DNA of 64,000 bases. It comes from Gammaproteobacteria bacterium (GTDB lineage Bacteria; Pseudomonadota; Gammaproteobacteria; HK1). Shown piece by piece: positions 34,806-43,958 of this stretch. A program made the position numbers and the translations under genes. The stretch is from the NCBI GenBank assembly GCA_021773795.1, contig JAJFJT010000032.1:53974-117973 (forward strand), read 5' to 3'. The notes beneath the pieces are model-generated. The model saw nothing but the letters and a program-made list of their open reading frames with translations. It made no database searches and had not been told where the DNA came from. Within the stretch, counting starts at the first letter, position 1. Every line of letters starts with the position of its first letter.

Positions 34806-35498
34806 TTGATCATAAAGAAAGTTCAGAATAGCTCCACATATGATGAAATGTATGATGAAGGCGGAGATGGCGGCACCTATGATCTTCCCTACCAGCACAG
34901 TTGCTATTACCCTCTTTTCAAGAAAGTACACGAGAAACTTAGAATGTCCGGTAGCCAGAACGTTCTGGAGGTGGGATGCGGAACTGGGAGCTTTGCTCAC
35001 ATGCTGCGGGCTAAGAGCCCTTTCTTCCAGTATAAGGGCTTTGATTTCAGTAGCGTCGCCGTGAAAAAAGCCAAGATACGTTGCAAATCAGAAAGTTCCT
35101 TTTTTGTTGGAGATGCAATGGACCCAACAAGTTATGACTCACCCTACGATGTAATCGTCTGCACTGAAGTCCTCGAACATATCCCGGAGGATCTGTTAAT
35201 GATTGAAAATTGGAAAAAAGGGATTCAATGCGTCTGCAGTGTTCCAAACTTTGACTCCCAATATCATGAACGTTTCTTTGAAAATGAAAGTGATGTGCGT
35301 ATCCGTTATGAGGGTCTCATAGAGATTAAATCTATAATCAGGGTAAAGAAACCAGTGCTCCCGGACATCTCAACCAAAAACTTTTTACAAGAATTGATTT
35401 GGGCAAGAACTTCACCCAGAAAGATTATGCGCCTATTTGGAATAGGATCTTTCGAGGACATGGGCGGTTGGTTTTTATTTTCCGGAGTTCGGAAATAG
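34806..35498 (+). CDS. SAM-dependent class I methyltransferase
   Basis: A 230-residue Rossmann methyltransferase. VLEVGCGTGSF is the AdoMet loop; CTEVLEHIPED is a typical motif II/post-I sequence. It starts with TTG at 34806 after GGAG. A sugar O-methyl cap on EPS is a plausible target, since such enzymes often sit in glycan loci. Confidence 0.85.
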   Translation: MIIKKVQNSSTYDEMYDEGGDGGTYDLPYQHSCYYPLFKKVHEKLRMSGSQNVLEVGCGTGSFAHMLRAKSPFFQYKGFDFSSVAVKKAKIRCKSESSFFVGDAMDPTSYDSPYDVIVCTEVLEHIPEDLLMIENWKKGIQCVCSVPNFDSQYHERFFENESDVRIRYEGLIEIKSIIRVKKPVLPDISTKNFLQELIWARTSPRKIMRLFGIGSFEDMGGWFLFSGVRK

Positions 35499-35546
35499 GT
35501 GATATGCCCGTGAATGACTTGTTAGAAATACACCGTATCTCCTGAG

Positions 35547-37025
35547 TTGAACGAAGCTGTGCCAACGCTGCGGCGCAGGATGTTCGAGGGTGCTGCGTGG
35601 ATGGTGGCTATGCGCTGGGCCATACGGGGATTGGGCCTCGTGAGCATAGCGATACTCGCACGCCTTCTTGAGCCTGAAGACTTTGGGCTGATTGCTCTCT
35701 CTATGGTGACCGTAGGATTTCTTGAAATCCTCACCGCCTTTGGTGTCGATCTGGCACTAATCCAGGCCCGTGATGCCAAACGCTCAGTTTACGATACAGC
35801 CTGGACCCTAAGATTTCTACAAAATGCTGGCGCAGCAATTCTGATTGTGCTCGCTGCTCCACTGGCCGCCAGCTACTTCGACGAACCCAGAATAACTATT
35901 TTATTATGGGTGATCGCTGGTGGGTCGATAGTTTCCGGATTTGAGAATATCGGTGCCGTAGATTTTCGAAAGAAGCTCATGTTCCGCAAGGAATTCCTCT
36001 TTAATTTCCTGATAAAACTCGCATCTTTTATCATCACCATCGTAGCAGCCGTAATCCTGAGAAACTTCTGGGCACTAGCAATCGGGATACTCTCCGGTTA
36101 TCTCGTACGCGTGCTTCTCAGCTACATCATGAGCCCGTTTCGCCCACGCTTCTCAGTAAAAGAGTTCCCATCTCTCTGGGCTTTCTCCAAATGGCTATTA
36201 TGCCTTAACATAGTGAACTACCTAATAAATCGTGTGGACGATTTGGTCGTCGGAAAACTCCTCGGGCCACACTCTCTCGGCCTCTATGATATTTCCTACG
36301 AGGTATCAAACCTCCCCACCACAGAGATGATTTGGCCACTATCACGATCACTTTTCCCTGGCTATGCAACAATCGCAAGAGAACCCGGAAGGCTAGCGGC
36401 TGCTTATACGAATGTCCTTGCTTTTATGGCACTGATAAGTATTCCGATGGGATTGGGAATCTGCGCAATTGCCGATGATTTGGTGATCTTCTGGCTTGGG
36501 TCCAAGTGGATTGATGCCGTTCCCATCATCCAGTGGTTGGCAATATTTGGAGTAGCCCGATGTCTTTCTGGTAGTGTTGGCACTCCCCTCTTAGCCATTG
36601 GAGAAACCAGATCGATAATTACGGTCTCCATTATCAATTTGATAGGCCTGACAATCATAGCAATCATCGGGGCCAATCTGATTGGACTTGAGGGAGTAGC
36701 GAGTGGCCGGGCAATCTGGATAATTTTACTAGCCCCTATGTACTTCCGGCTAGCAACTATAAAAATGGAAGTTAAACTTTCCCAAATTACAGATGCAATC
36801 TGGAGACCTCTGTTAGCAGGGGCAATCATGCTTGTTTCTGTTCAATGGACTGATGCTTTGCTGCATGCCCGCGGAGTACACTCTCCTGCCGCACGACTTC
36901 CCATGGAAATTGGGATTGGGGTTGTATCATATTGCTGCACATTACTTTTAGCGTGGAGAGTATGTGGATTACCAGTCGGCGCTGAAAGCTTCCTTTTTGA
37001 AATTCTTCGAAAAAGGAAAGTATGA
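35547..37025 (+). CDS. Polysaccharide flippase (MOP superfamily, Wzx-like)
   Basis: A 492-residue inner-membrane protein with about 12-14 hydrophobic segments. LRRRMFEGAAWMVAMRWAIRGLGL and the LLEPEDFGLIALSMV motif are typical of Wzx/RfbX-type lipid-linked oligosaccharide flippases. It would move EPS repeat units across the inner membrane. The TTG at 35547 lacks a strong ribosome-binding site; an ATG at 35580 is the alternative. Family alignment favours including the LRRR segment, so the longer form is given. Confidence 0.9.
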   Translation: MNEAVPTLRRRMFEGAAWMVAMRWAIRGLGLVSIAILARLLEPEDFGLIALSMVTVGFLEILTAFGVDLALIQARDAKRSVYDTAWTLRFLQNAGAAILIVLAAPLAASYFDEPRITILLWVIAGGSIVSGFENIGAVDFRKKLMFRKEFLFNFLIKLASFIITIVAAVILRNFWALAIGILSGYLVRVLLSYIMSPFRPRFSVKEFPSLWAFSKWLLCLNIVNYLINRVDDLVVGKLLGPHSLGLYDISYEVSNLPTTEMIWPLSRSLFPGYATIAREPGRLAAAYTNVLAFMALISIPMGLGICAIADDLVIFWLGSKWIDAVPIIQWLAIFGVARCLSGSVGTPLLAIGETRSIITVSIINLIGLTIIAIIGANLIGLEGVASGRAIWIILLAPMYFRLATIKMEVKLSQITDAIWRPLLAGAIMLVSVQWTDALLHARGVHSPAARLPMEIGIGVVSYCCTLLLAWRVCGLPVGAESFLFEILRKRKV

Positions 37026-37181
37026 TGCCTGGCCAAGCTTGGGGTTAGCTATAAACGTTCCCACTACTTACATTGAGCATGCACATAAAAAGCGCGGGAT
37101 ACCCAATATTGTGGGCCCCAGGATTTTTAGCGTGCCCCTACTAGAAAAGTTAGACCCACAATAGTTAACGTGAGAAATACC

Positions 37182-38747
37182 ATGGACTCTAAAGGAATTG
37201 CCGTCATCGGCACCGGTTACTGGGGTCGCAACTTGGTGCGTAACTTTCATATGCTAGGTTGCCTGCACACCGTTTGTGACAATGATCCCGAGACATTAGC
37301 TAACTTCCTTAGCCAGTACCCGGGGGTTGAAGGCACCTCGGCTTATGGTGATGTGCTGGCCAACGAAGCTATCCAGAGCGTAGCTATCGCCACCCCAGCC
37401 CACACCCACGGCGTACTGGTGCGCAAGGCCTTGCTGGCGGATAAGGATGTGTTTGTGGAGAAGCCGCTTTGTCTCTCAGTCGAGGAAGCGACGGAGCTCA
37501 CTGCACTGGCAAAGGAACGTGGAAAAGTACTGATGGTGGGGCACCTGCTCTGGTACCACCCGGCCGTTTTGAAGCTGAAAGAGCTGGTAGCCTCAGGCGA
37601 GCTGGGCCGCATTGATTACATATACTCCAACCGCCTCAATATGGGCAAGCTGCGGCGCGAGGAAAATGTCCTCTGGTCCTTTGCGCCCCATGACGTTTCG
37701 GTCATTCTGGGGCTGTTGGGAGACCAGCCCAAATCAGTGCAAGCTCAGGGTGGTGCCTTTCTTCATAGAGAAATTGCTGATACCACGGTCACCCTGCTCA
37801 ACTTTGCCAGCGGCGTTCGCGCCCATATTTTTGTTTCCTGGCTGCATCCCTTCAAGGAGCAAAAGCTGGTAGTCGTGGGCCAGCGTCAGATGGCGGTTTT
37901 TGATGACACCGCACCGTGGGACAAAAAACTCTGTCTCTATCCCCATAGCGTCTCCTGGGATGGCAAGGTGCCGGTAGCGCAGAAGGCTGAATCCGAGTGT
38001 GTCGCCCTAACTGAAACCGAGCCGCTCAAGGACGAATGCCAGCACTTTCTCGATTGCATCGAGAGCCGGAAAACACCTCGTACCGACGGTGTAGAGGGAT
38101 TAGGTGTTTTACGGGTGCTCAATGCCTGCCAGCAGGCACTGGAGCGTAGCCAACCAGTGGTGCTGGCCGGAGCCCCCGAGCCACGAGCAGGCGCTTTCGT
38201 GCATGAAACTGCCATCATCGATCCGGATGTGGAGATTGGTGAAGGTTCCAAGGTGTGGCACTTCAGCCATATCCTGGGACAATCTCATATAGGCCGGGAC
38301 TGCACCATCGGCCAGAACGTGGTTATTGGCCCCGAGGTCACTGTAGGTAATGGTTGCCGGATTCAGAACAATGTCTCAGTCTATAAGGGCGTGACCCTGG
38401 AGGAGGATGTTTTCTGTGGCCCCAGCATGGTGTTCACTAACGTCATGAACCCTCGGTCCCATGTCTCCCGCAAGGATGAATTCCGTAACACGCTGGTACG
38501 CCGGGGCGCGACCATTGGCGCCAATGCCACTGTAGTCTGTGGCCATACCCTGGGAGAGTACTGCTTTATTGGCGCCGGCGCCGTGGCGACCCGTGACGTG
38601 CCGGCCCATGCCCTGATGATAGGCAACCCCGCCCGTCATGCGGGCTGGATGTGTGCCTGTGGCGAGCGCCTGCCCGAAGACTTGCATTGCGAAGCCTGTG
38701 GTACCGAATATCGGTCTATCGGAAGCGGCTTGGAGCGCATTACATGA
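37182..38747 (+). CDS. Fused WbpB-type dehydrogenase and WbpD-type N-acetyltransferase
   Basis: A 521-residue two-domain enzyme. Residues about 1-330 are a Gfo/Idh/MocA oxidoreductase (IAVIGTGYWGRNLVRN, EKPLCLS), as in WbpB/WlbA, which oxidises C3 of UDP-GlcNAc uronic acid. Residues about 340-490 are a left-handed beta-helix hexapeptide acetyltransferase, as in WbpD. A C-terminal zinc ribbon (CACGERL...CEACGTEY) follows. The fusion puts two steps of UDP-diacetamido-uronate synthesis in one chain, with WbpE encoded next by ATGA overlap. GTG at 37170 is a four-codon longer alternative. Confidence 0.9.
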   Translation: MDSKGIAVIGTGYWGRNLVRNFHMLGCLHTVCDNDPETLANFLSQYPGVEGTSAYGDVLANEAIQSVAIATPAHTHGVLVRKALLADKDVFVEKPLCLSVEEATELTALAKERGKVLMVGHLLWYHPAVLKLKELVASGELGRIDYIYSNRLNMGKLRREENVLWSFAPHDVSVILGLLGDQPKSVQAQGGAFLHREIADTTVTLLNFASGVRAHIFVSWLHPFKEQKLVVVGQRQMAVFDDTAPWDKKLCLYPHSVSWDGKVPVAQKAESECVALTETEPLKDECQHFLDCIESRKTPRTDGVEGLGVLRVLNACQQALERSQPVVLAGAPEPRAGAFVHETAIIDPDVEIGEGSKVWHFSHILGQSHIGRDCTIGQNVVIGPEVTVGNGCRIQNNVSVYKGVTLEEDVFCGPSMVFTNVMNPRSHVSRKDEFRNTLVRRGATIGANATVVCGHTLGEYCFIGAGAVATRDVPAHALMIGNPARHAGWMCACGERLPEDLHCEACGTEYRSIGSGLERIT

Positions 38748-39859
38748 GTGGCATCCCCTTTATCGATTTACAGGCCCAGTTTCGTCATTTGGAAACAGAC
38801 ATCCGGGCCGGTATTGACCGCGTACTGGCTCACGGCCGCTTCATCATGGGGCCAGAGGTGGCAGAGCTGGAATCGGCATTGGCTGACTATGCCAACGTCA
38901 AACATGCCATTAGTTGCTCCAGTGGTACCGATGCACTACTCATGCCGCTGATGGCTTGGGGTATCGGGCCTGGAGATGCTGTTTTTACTACCCCCTTCAC
39001 CTTTATTGCCACCGCAGAGGTTATTGCAATGTTGGGGGCAACCCCGGTCTTTGTAGACATTGACCCGCGCACCTTCAACATAGACCCCGGCAAGCTGGAA
39101 GCGGCGATTGAGAGAGTAGAAAACGAGGGCACACTGAAGCCCCGGGGCATCATTCCAGTGGATCTCTTTGGTCTTCCAGCGGATTACGATGCCATTAATA
39201 CCGTGGCCAAGGCACATGGGCTTTTTGTACTGGAAGATACCGCTCAGGGCTTTGGTGGAACGTACAAAGGCCGGTGTGCCGGAAGCCTTGCCGATGTCGC
39301 CGCCACCAGCTTTTTTCCCGCTAAGCCACTGGGTTGCTATGGTGATGGGGGTGCCATCTTCACCGATGACGACGAAATGGCGGAAAAGCTGCGCTCCATC
39401 CGGGCACACGGCAAGGGTGATGACAAATACGACAATGTGCGCATCGGTATGAACGGACGACTCGATACCCTGCAGGCAGCGATATTGCTACCAAAGCTTG
39501 CTGCCTATCCGCAGGAAATAACCGCCCGCCAGCGCATTGCCGAGCGCTATGATGAGGAATTAAAGGACTGCGTGGAGATACCTTATATTCCCGCAGACTA
39601 CACCAGTGCTTGGGCCCAATACTCAGTTTTGTCTGAAGAACGGGATGCCTTACAGGCAGCGTTAAAAGAGAATGGCATCCCATCCATGGTGTATTACCCG
39701 CAGCCATTGCATTTGCAGGGGGCCTTCAGGCTCCTTGGGTATGGTGAAGGAGATTTTCCGGAGTCGGAGTCTGTCTCTATGCGAATTCTAAGTTTACCAA
39801 TGTATCCTTATCTTGAGGGAGCCGACCAAGACCGTATAATCAATTCAGTGAATAAATGA
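38744..39859 (+). CDS. WbpE-type UDP-3-keto-sugar aminotransferase (DegT/DnrJ family)
   Basis: A 371-residue PLP enzyme that adds the C3 amino group to the 3-keto sugar from the fused upstream enzyme. The PLP lysine is in TSFFPAKPLGCYGDGGA; IPVDLFGLPADYD and the GMNGRLDTLQAAIL region match WbpE/WlbC. The ATG at 38744 overlaps the upstream stop (ATGA); the longer open frame upstream runs inside the previous gene and was rejected. Its stop in turn overlaps the next start, showing a tightly coupled operon. Confidence 0.93.
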   Translation: MSGIPFIDLQAQFRHLETDIRAGIDRVLAHGRFIMGPEVAELESALADYANVKHAISCSSGTDALLMPLMAWGIGPGDAVFTTPFTFIATAEVIAMLGATPVFVDIDPRTFNIDPGKLEAAIERVENEGTLKPRGIIPVDLFGLPADYDAINTVAKAHGLFVLEDTAQGFGGTYKGRCAGSLADVAATSFFPAKPLGCYGDGGAIFTDDDEMAEKLRSIRAHGKGDDKYDNVRIGMNGRLDTLQAAILLPKLAAYPQEITARQRIAERYDEELKDCVEIPYIPADYTSAWAQYSVLSEERDALQAALKENGIPSMVYYPQPLHLQGAFRLLGYGEGDFPESESVSMRILSLPMYPYLEGADQDRIINSVNK

Positions 39860-41223
39860 AAGACCAAGTTGACTTAGGCGAGTCTGACATTGACTTCTTA
39901 GCTCCATTGAACTCACATAATATCCCCCCCCTATACAAACACTTCTTTCGGCTCCTGGCATTTGCCGTTATAGGAATAGCCTCTCCGCTCAGCCAAGCTA
40001 TCGAACACGTTTTTGATACGGGAAACTCCTTACCATCTGCTTCGATTACAAAACGCATAATACTTGTAGGACCTGTACAAAAGCACACCAAACCGAGTGA
40101 TGCGGCACGTATTGCTAGAGATGGTGACACCATAGAGATAACCGCTGGGATTTATCGAGGAGATGTTGTTGCGTGGAGGGCAAACAACCTTACTATCAAG
40201 GGAGTTGGTGGGTTGGTTACGCTTGTAGCGGAGGGTAAGTCTGTTGAAGGAAAGGCAATCTGGGTAATCAAAGGCAATAATACCCGGATTGAAAATATTG
40301 AGTTTGTCGGAGCCCGGGTTAGAGATAAAAATGGCGCTGGAATACGACAGGAAGGCGCAGGGTTGGTCGTTTCAAATTGCATATTCCGAGACAATGAGGA
40401 AGGAATACTGACGGGCCCAAATTCAGCAAGCGACATCCTGATTGAAAATTCTGAATTTTCCCACAACGGCCATTCGGGAGGAAAATCTCATAATATATAT
40501 ATTGGCCGTATTCGAAGTTTCACCCTGCGCAATAGCTATATACATCATGCTTACATCGGTTCCAATGTCAAAAGTAGGGCCAACATTAACCGCATTGTTA
40601 ACAATCGAATTATGGATGAGCATGATGGCCGGGGAAACTATTCCATTGATCTTTCCAACGGCGGTATTGCTTATATTGCTGGAAACCTCATACATCAAAG
40701 CCCTTATACCGAAAACTATCATATGATTGCTTTCGGGCCGGAAGGACTTGCTTATCCAGACAACCAGCTTTCCGTAATCAATAACACCATGGTTAATGAC
40801 CGCTCTGACGGACGCTTCATATGGAACCGAAGTAACACACCTGCAAAAATATTCAATAATATCTTTGCAGGTGCCGGCAAGGCAGTGCGAGGAAATGCCA
40901 TTTTCCGGGGAAATGTATTGGCCCCCCCCAGCACATGGAAAAACCGTCTTAAATACCGTTTCACGGGCAAACACCCGGCTCTGAAAGGTCTGAGCTTGGC
41001 CACAAATAACCATATTGTTGACGATATTAAATTTCGTAACCGCCTGCACTTTGACTATCGGCTATTGGCTGATTCTCCCGCCATAGATTCAGCTGTCGAA
41101 GTGGTAGACAACGAAGGGAAATCACTCATTCCTATCTTCGAGTATGAGTATCCTCATAAAGCGGTGCCCCGCCCTTTGCGCGGAGCGGTCGATTCCGGAG
41201 CCTATGAATATAAAGGACGCTAA
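39856..41223 (+). CDS. Secreted right-handed parallel beta-helix protein
   Basis: A 455-residue protein with an internal hydrophobic signal-like segment (about 27-48: YKHFFRLLAFAVIGIASPLSQA) after an unusual charged N-terminus. The rest shows the repeated N/I/S-rich coils of a parallel beta-helix: NNLTIKG, NTRIENIEF, GLVVSNCIFRDN, DILIENSEFSHN, SFTLRNSYIH. Such folds include AlgG-type C5-epimerases and pectate-lyase-like enzymes. The C-terminus has PAIDSA and DSGAYEY, common in beta-helix surface proteins. It is coupled to wbpE by ATGA overlap. A likely job is epimerising or cutting the uronate polymer in the periplasm; no catalytic residues could be assigned. Confidence 0.8.
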   Translation: MKDQVDLGESDIDFLAPLNSHNIPPLYKHFFRLLAFAVIGIASPLSQAIEHVFDTGNSLPSASITKRIILVGPVQKHTKPSDAARIARDGDTIEITAGIYRGDVVAWRANNLTIKGVGGLVTLVAEGKSVEGKAIWVIKGNNTRIENIEFVGARVRDKNGAGIRQEGAGLVVSNCIFRDNEEGILTGPNSASDILIENSEFSHNGHSGGKSHNIYIGRIRSFTLRNSYIHHAYIGSNVKSRANINRIVNNRIMDEHDGRGNYSIDLSNGGIAYIAGNLIHQSPYTENYHMIAFGPEGLAYPDNQLSVINNTMVNDRSDGRFIWNRSNTPAKIFNNIFAGAGKAVRGNAIFRGNVLAPPSTWKNRLKYRFTGKHPALKGLSLATNNHIVDDIKFRNRLHFDYRLLADSPAIDSAVEVVDNEGKSLIPIFEYEYPHKAVPRPLRGAVDSGAYEYKGR

Positions 41224-41238
41224 TCCCTGATTTCTGTC

Positions 41239-42846
41239 ATGACTGATCTACTTCACCAATTAATCGAGACCCGGGCAACGATTACTCCCGATGCGGAAGC
41301 ACTTCTTTATAGAGAAGATACGCTTTCCTATAGCTGCCTCTCTGACCGGATTGGGGAGACTTGTCATGGCTTGGCAAAGCTGGGGCTGGAAAAACAGGAA
41401 CGGGTTGGAATTTATCTGGAAAAGAGGCTGGAAACAGTCTTCGCTATATTCGGAGCGACCCAGGCAGGCGGAGTCTTCGTTCCGCTTAATCCCCTGCTCA
41501 AGGGAGAACAGGTCCAGCACATCCTTTGTGATTGCAATGTCCGCATCCTGGTTACCTCTAGAAACCGCCTAGAAATGGTTGCACCGCAACTTCGGCATTG
41601 CCCCAATCTACATACTGTCGTCATCGTAGATGACAAGGAAGACCATCCATTAGCAATCGGTCACCTGAACGTTATCTCTTGGTCAGAACTCACCAACAAT
41701 AGCCAAGGCTCTTTAGTAGGCCATCGTGTTATCGACACGGATATGGCCTCAATCATCTATACCTCTGGCAGTACAGGCAAACCCAAGGGTGTCGTGCTCT
41801 CCCATCGGAATATGGTAGCAGGCGCAAAGAGCGTTGCTACTTACCTACAAAATACCCCAAAGGACCGTTTGCTAGCCGCTCTTCCCCTTAGTTTTGATGC
41901 AGGTTTCAGCCAGCTCAGCACGGCCTTTTATGCAGGTGCCAGTGTGGTGCTGATGAACTACCTATTAGCACGAGACGTCGTCAATGCAGCCAGTCGTTAC
42001 AAAATCACCGGATTAGGCGCAGTCCCACCCATGTGGATCCCGCTATCCCGTCTTTCCTGGCCAGAAGATGTGGTAGAGAACCTCCGCTATATCACCAATA
42101 CCGGTGGGGCCATGCCCCGCACCATAGTGAATGCCCTGCGACAATCCTTGCCAAAAACCCAGGTGTTTCTTATGTATGGTCTGACAGAGGCCTTCCGCTC
42201 GACTTACCTTCCGCCAGAAGAAATTGATAAGCGACCGGATTCAATAGGAAAGGCAATACCTAACGCCGAGATTCTGGTAGTTCGGAAAGATGGCAGCCCC
42301 TGTTCACCCAATGAACCAGGGGAGCTTATCCATCGTGGTGCGCTGGTTGCCCAAGGTTACTGGAATGATTCTGAGCGCACAGCGCAGCGCTTTCGACCTA
42401 CGCCTGGAAAGGAAGATAGATTTCCAGGAAATGAGCTTTCCGTTTGGTCAGGAGATACCGTACGGATGGATGAAGAAGGTTACCTTTACTTCATTGGACG
42501 CCGGGATGAGATGATAAAGACATCTGGATATCGCGTGAGTCCTACCGAAGTCGAGGAAGCACTCTATCGAACCGGTTTCGTGCGTGAGGCAATCGTCTAT
42601 GGCTCACCTCATTCGGAACTCGGGCAAGCCATTGTGGCAATAGTGGTGTTGGCAGAAGACAAAGAGTCCTCTTCACAACTTTTATTAAGTAAGCTAAGAC
42701 CTCTCCTCCCTAATTTCATGCTTCCCGCTCATGTGGAATTCCGTGAGAGCTTCCCTCGTAATCCTAACGGAAAACTAGACCGCAGCACGGTAATATCTTC
42801 CGTAGATAATCCTTTTACCGTGGCAGGAGTTAACAATAAACGCTAA
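41239..42846 (+). CDS. Acyl-CoA ligase (AMP-forming), XrtA system-associated
   Basis: A 535-residue ANL-superfamily adenylate-forming enzyme resembling TIGR03098. The phosphate loop is YTSGSTGKPKG. MYGLTEAF is the A5-type motif, and the C-domain lysine lies in NPNGKLDRS. It activates an acid as its AMP ester for transfer to CoA or a carrier protein. The ACP at 48.9 kb is a natural partner. The acid could be an amino acid, given the PLP decarboxylase gene two positions downstream. Stop and next start overlap (TAATG). Confidence 0.92.
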   Translation: MTDLLHQLIETRATITPDAEALLYREDTLSYSCLSDRIGETCHGLAKLGLEKQERVGIYLEKRLETVFAIFGATQAGGVFVPLNPLLKGEQVQHILCDCNVRILVTSRNRLEMVAPQLRHCPNLHTVVIVDDKEDHPLAIGHLNVISWSELTNNSQGSLVGHRVIDTDMASIIYTSGSTGKPKGVVLSHRNMVAGAKSVATYLQNTPKDRLLAALPLSFDAGFSQLSTAFYAGASVVLMNYLLARDVVNAASRYKITGLGAVPPMWIPLSRLSWPEDVVENLRYITNTGGAMPRTIVNALRQSLPKTQVFLMYGLTEAFRSTYLPPEEIDKRPDSIGKAIPNAEILVVRKDGSPCSPNEPGELIHRGALVAQGYWNDSERTAQRFRPTPGKEDRFPGNELSVWSGDTVRMDEEGYLYFIGRRDEMIKTSGYRVSPTEVEEALYRTGFVREAIVYGSPHSELGQAIVAIVVLAEDKESSSQLLLSKLRPLLPNFMLPAHVEFRESFPRNPNGKLDRSTVISSVDNPFTVAGVNNKR

Positions 42847-43958
42847 TGGTTGATAACTTTGAAACGATAGAGTGGGATAAGAGTGTAGAGAATATATTCG
42901 AGCCCTGGCGACAATTAGTCACAAAAGGCAAATCCAATCTGTCAATGTTTCCGGAATGGATTGAAATAGCCGCAAAAAGCCACGGCCTTCTCTCTAATAT
43001 ACGGATATTCACAAAGTCCCATGATAATTCCATTACTGGGGTCTTTCCTTATCTGATAAGAAAGCGCCGAATGAATGGGATTCCACTCCGCTGGCTAGAA
43101 CCTGCATTTAATATTAGTTCTTATCATCCAGAACTCGTATGCAAACGGGATTGCCACAACCTTTTCTCCGAACTGCTATCCCGAACAAAGGACCTTTGGG
43201 ACGTCGTCCATATACAAAACATCTCACCAGATGGCGATATTGCAAAGCACCTTAGAAACCTATCCATGACGCATGGAAACGTTCTTCTTCAATCTCCTGG
43301 AGATTCGTCCCCCTACATCCCACTAAAGGGGAGCTGGGAGGAATTCCTTTCGGCGAAAACAAAGTCATTTCGCTACAGATTAAAACGCCGTTCGAAGAAA
43401 CTGGAGAAGGCAGGAAAACTTGAAATACGATGGTATACAGATTCACTATCTATTGATGAGCTATTCACCGATATTCTTCGAATAGAAGAGGGTAGCTGGA
43501 AAATGAGCGTCAACATGTCCATTACCCAGAACACGAAAGAAATTGATTACTATCGTAAATTACTTCCTTACTTGGCGAATAGCGGAAAATTATTTGCTAA
43601 TACTATTTTGCTAGACTCAACCCCCATCGCCTATAGCCTCTGCTATAACGATAATGGAGTTATAGGACAATTAAAAACATCCTTTCTAGATAGCTATAAG
43701 CACCTGGCTCCAGGAACGGTACTCGTAAATCATACTATTCAGCGTGCATTTGAGATTGGCGCTCGGGAGTTTGATTTTCTAGGTAACATCATGCCACATA
43801 AGCTAGAGTGGACTGATAACACACGTATACATAACAATTATTTCCTGTTCTCCCATAGACGTCCAGTACATTTACTCGGAAAAGCCAAACAAATAGCCCT
43901 AGCTATAAAAGAACGAATGACAAGCACTAATTCAAGCGAGGCTAGCAGTCATGCCTAA
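42846..43958 (+). CDS. Second FemAB/BcsL-like acyltransferase of the locus
   Basis: A 370-residue GNAT-fold protein (CelD/BcsL, Acetyltransf_6 type). SFRYRLKRRSKKLEKAG and GAREFDFLGNIMPHKLEW are the family's middle and late motifs. It lies between the acyl-CoA ligase and the PLP decarboxylase and overlaps both, so all three are surely made together. It may be the enzyme that passes the activated group onto a sugar or lipid. It is AT-richer than the wbp genes. Confidence 0.85.
   Translation: MVDNFETIEWDKSVENIFEPWRQLVTKGKSNLSMFPEWIEIAAKSHGLLSNIRIFTKSHDNSITGVFPYLIRKRRMNGIPLRWLEPAFNISSYHPELVCKRDCHNLFSELLSRTKDLWDVVHIQNISPDGDIAKHLRNLSMTHGNVLLQSPGDSSPYIPLKGSWEEFLSAKTKSFRYRLKRRSKKLEKAGKLEIRWYTDSLSIDELFTDILRIEEGSWKMSVNMSITQNTKEIDYYRKLLPYLANSGKLFANTILLDSTPIAYSLCYNDNGVIGQLKTSFLDSYKHLAPGTVLVNHTIQRAFEIGAREFDFLGNIMPHKLEWTDNTRIHNNYFLFSHRRPVHLLGKAKQIALAIKERMTSTNSSEASSHA

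Noticed and set aside
36964..37164. 66-residue plus-strand frame after the flippase gene
   Set aside because: It begins inside the flippase gene in another frame and shows no family features; the gap is better read as non-coding.
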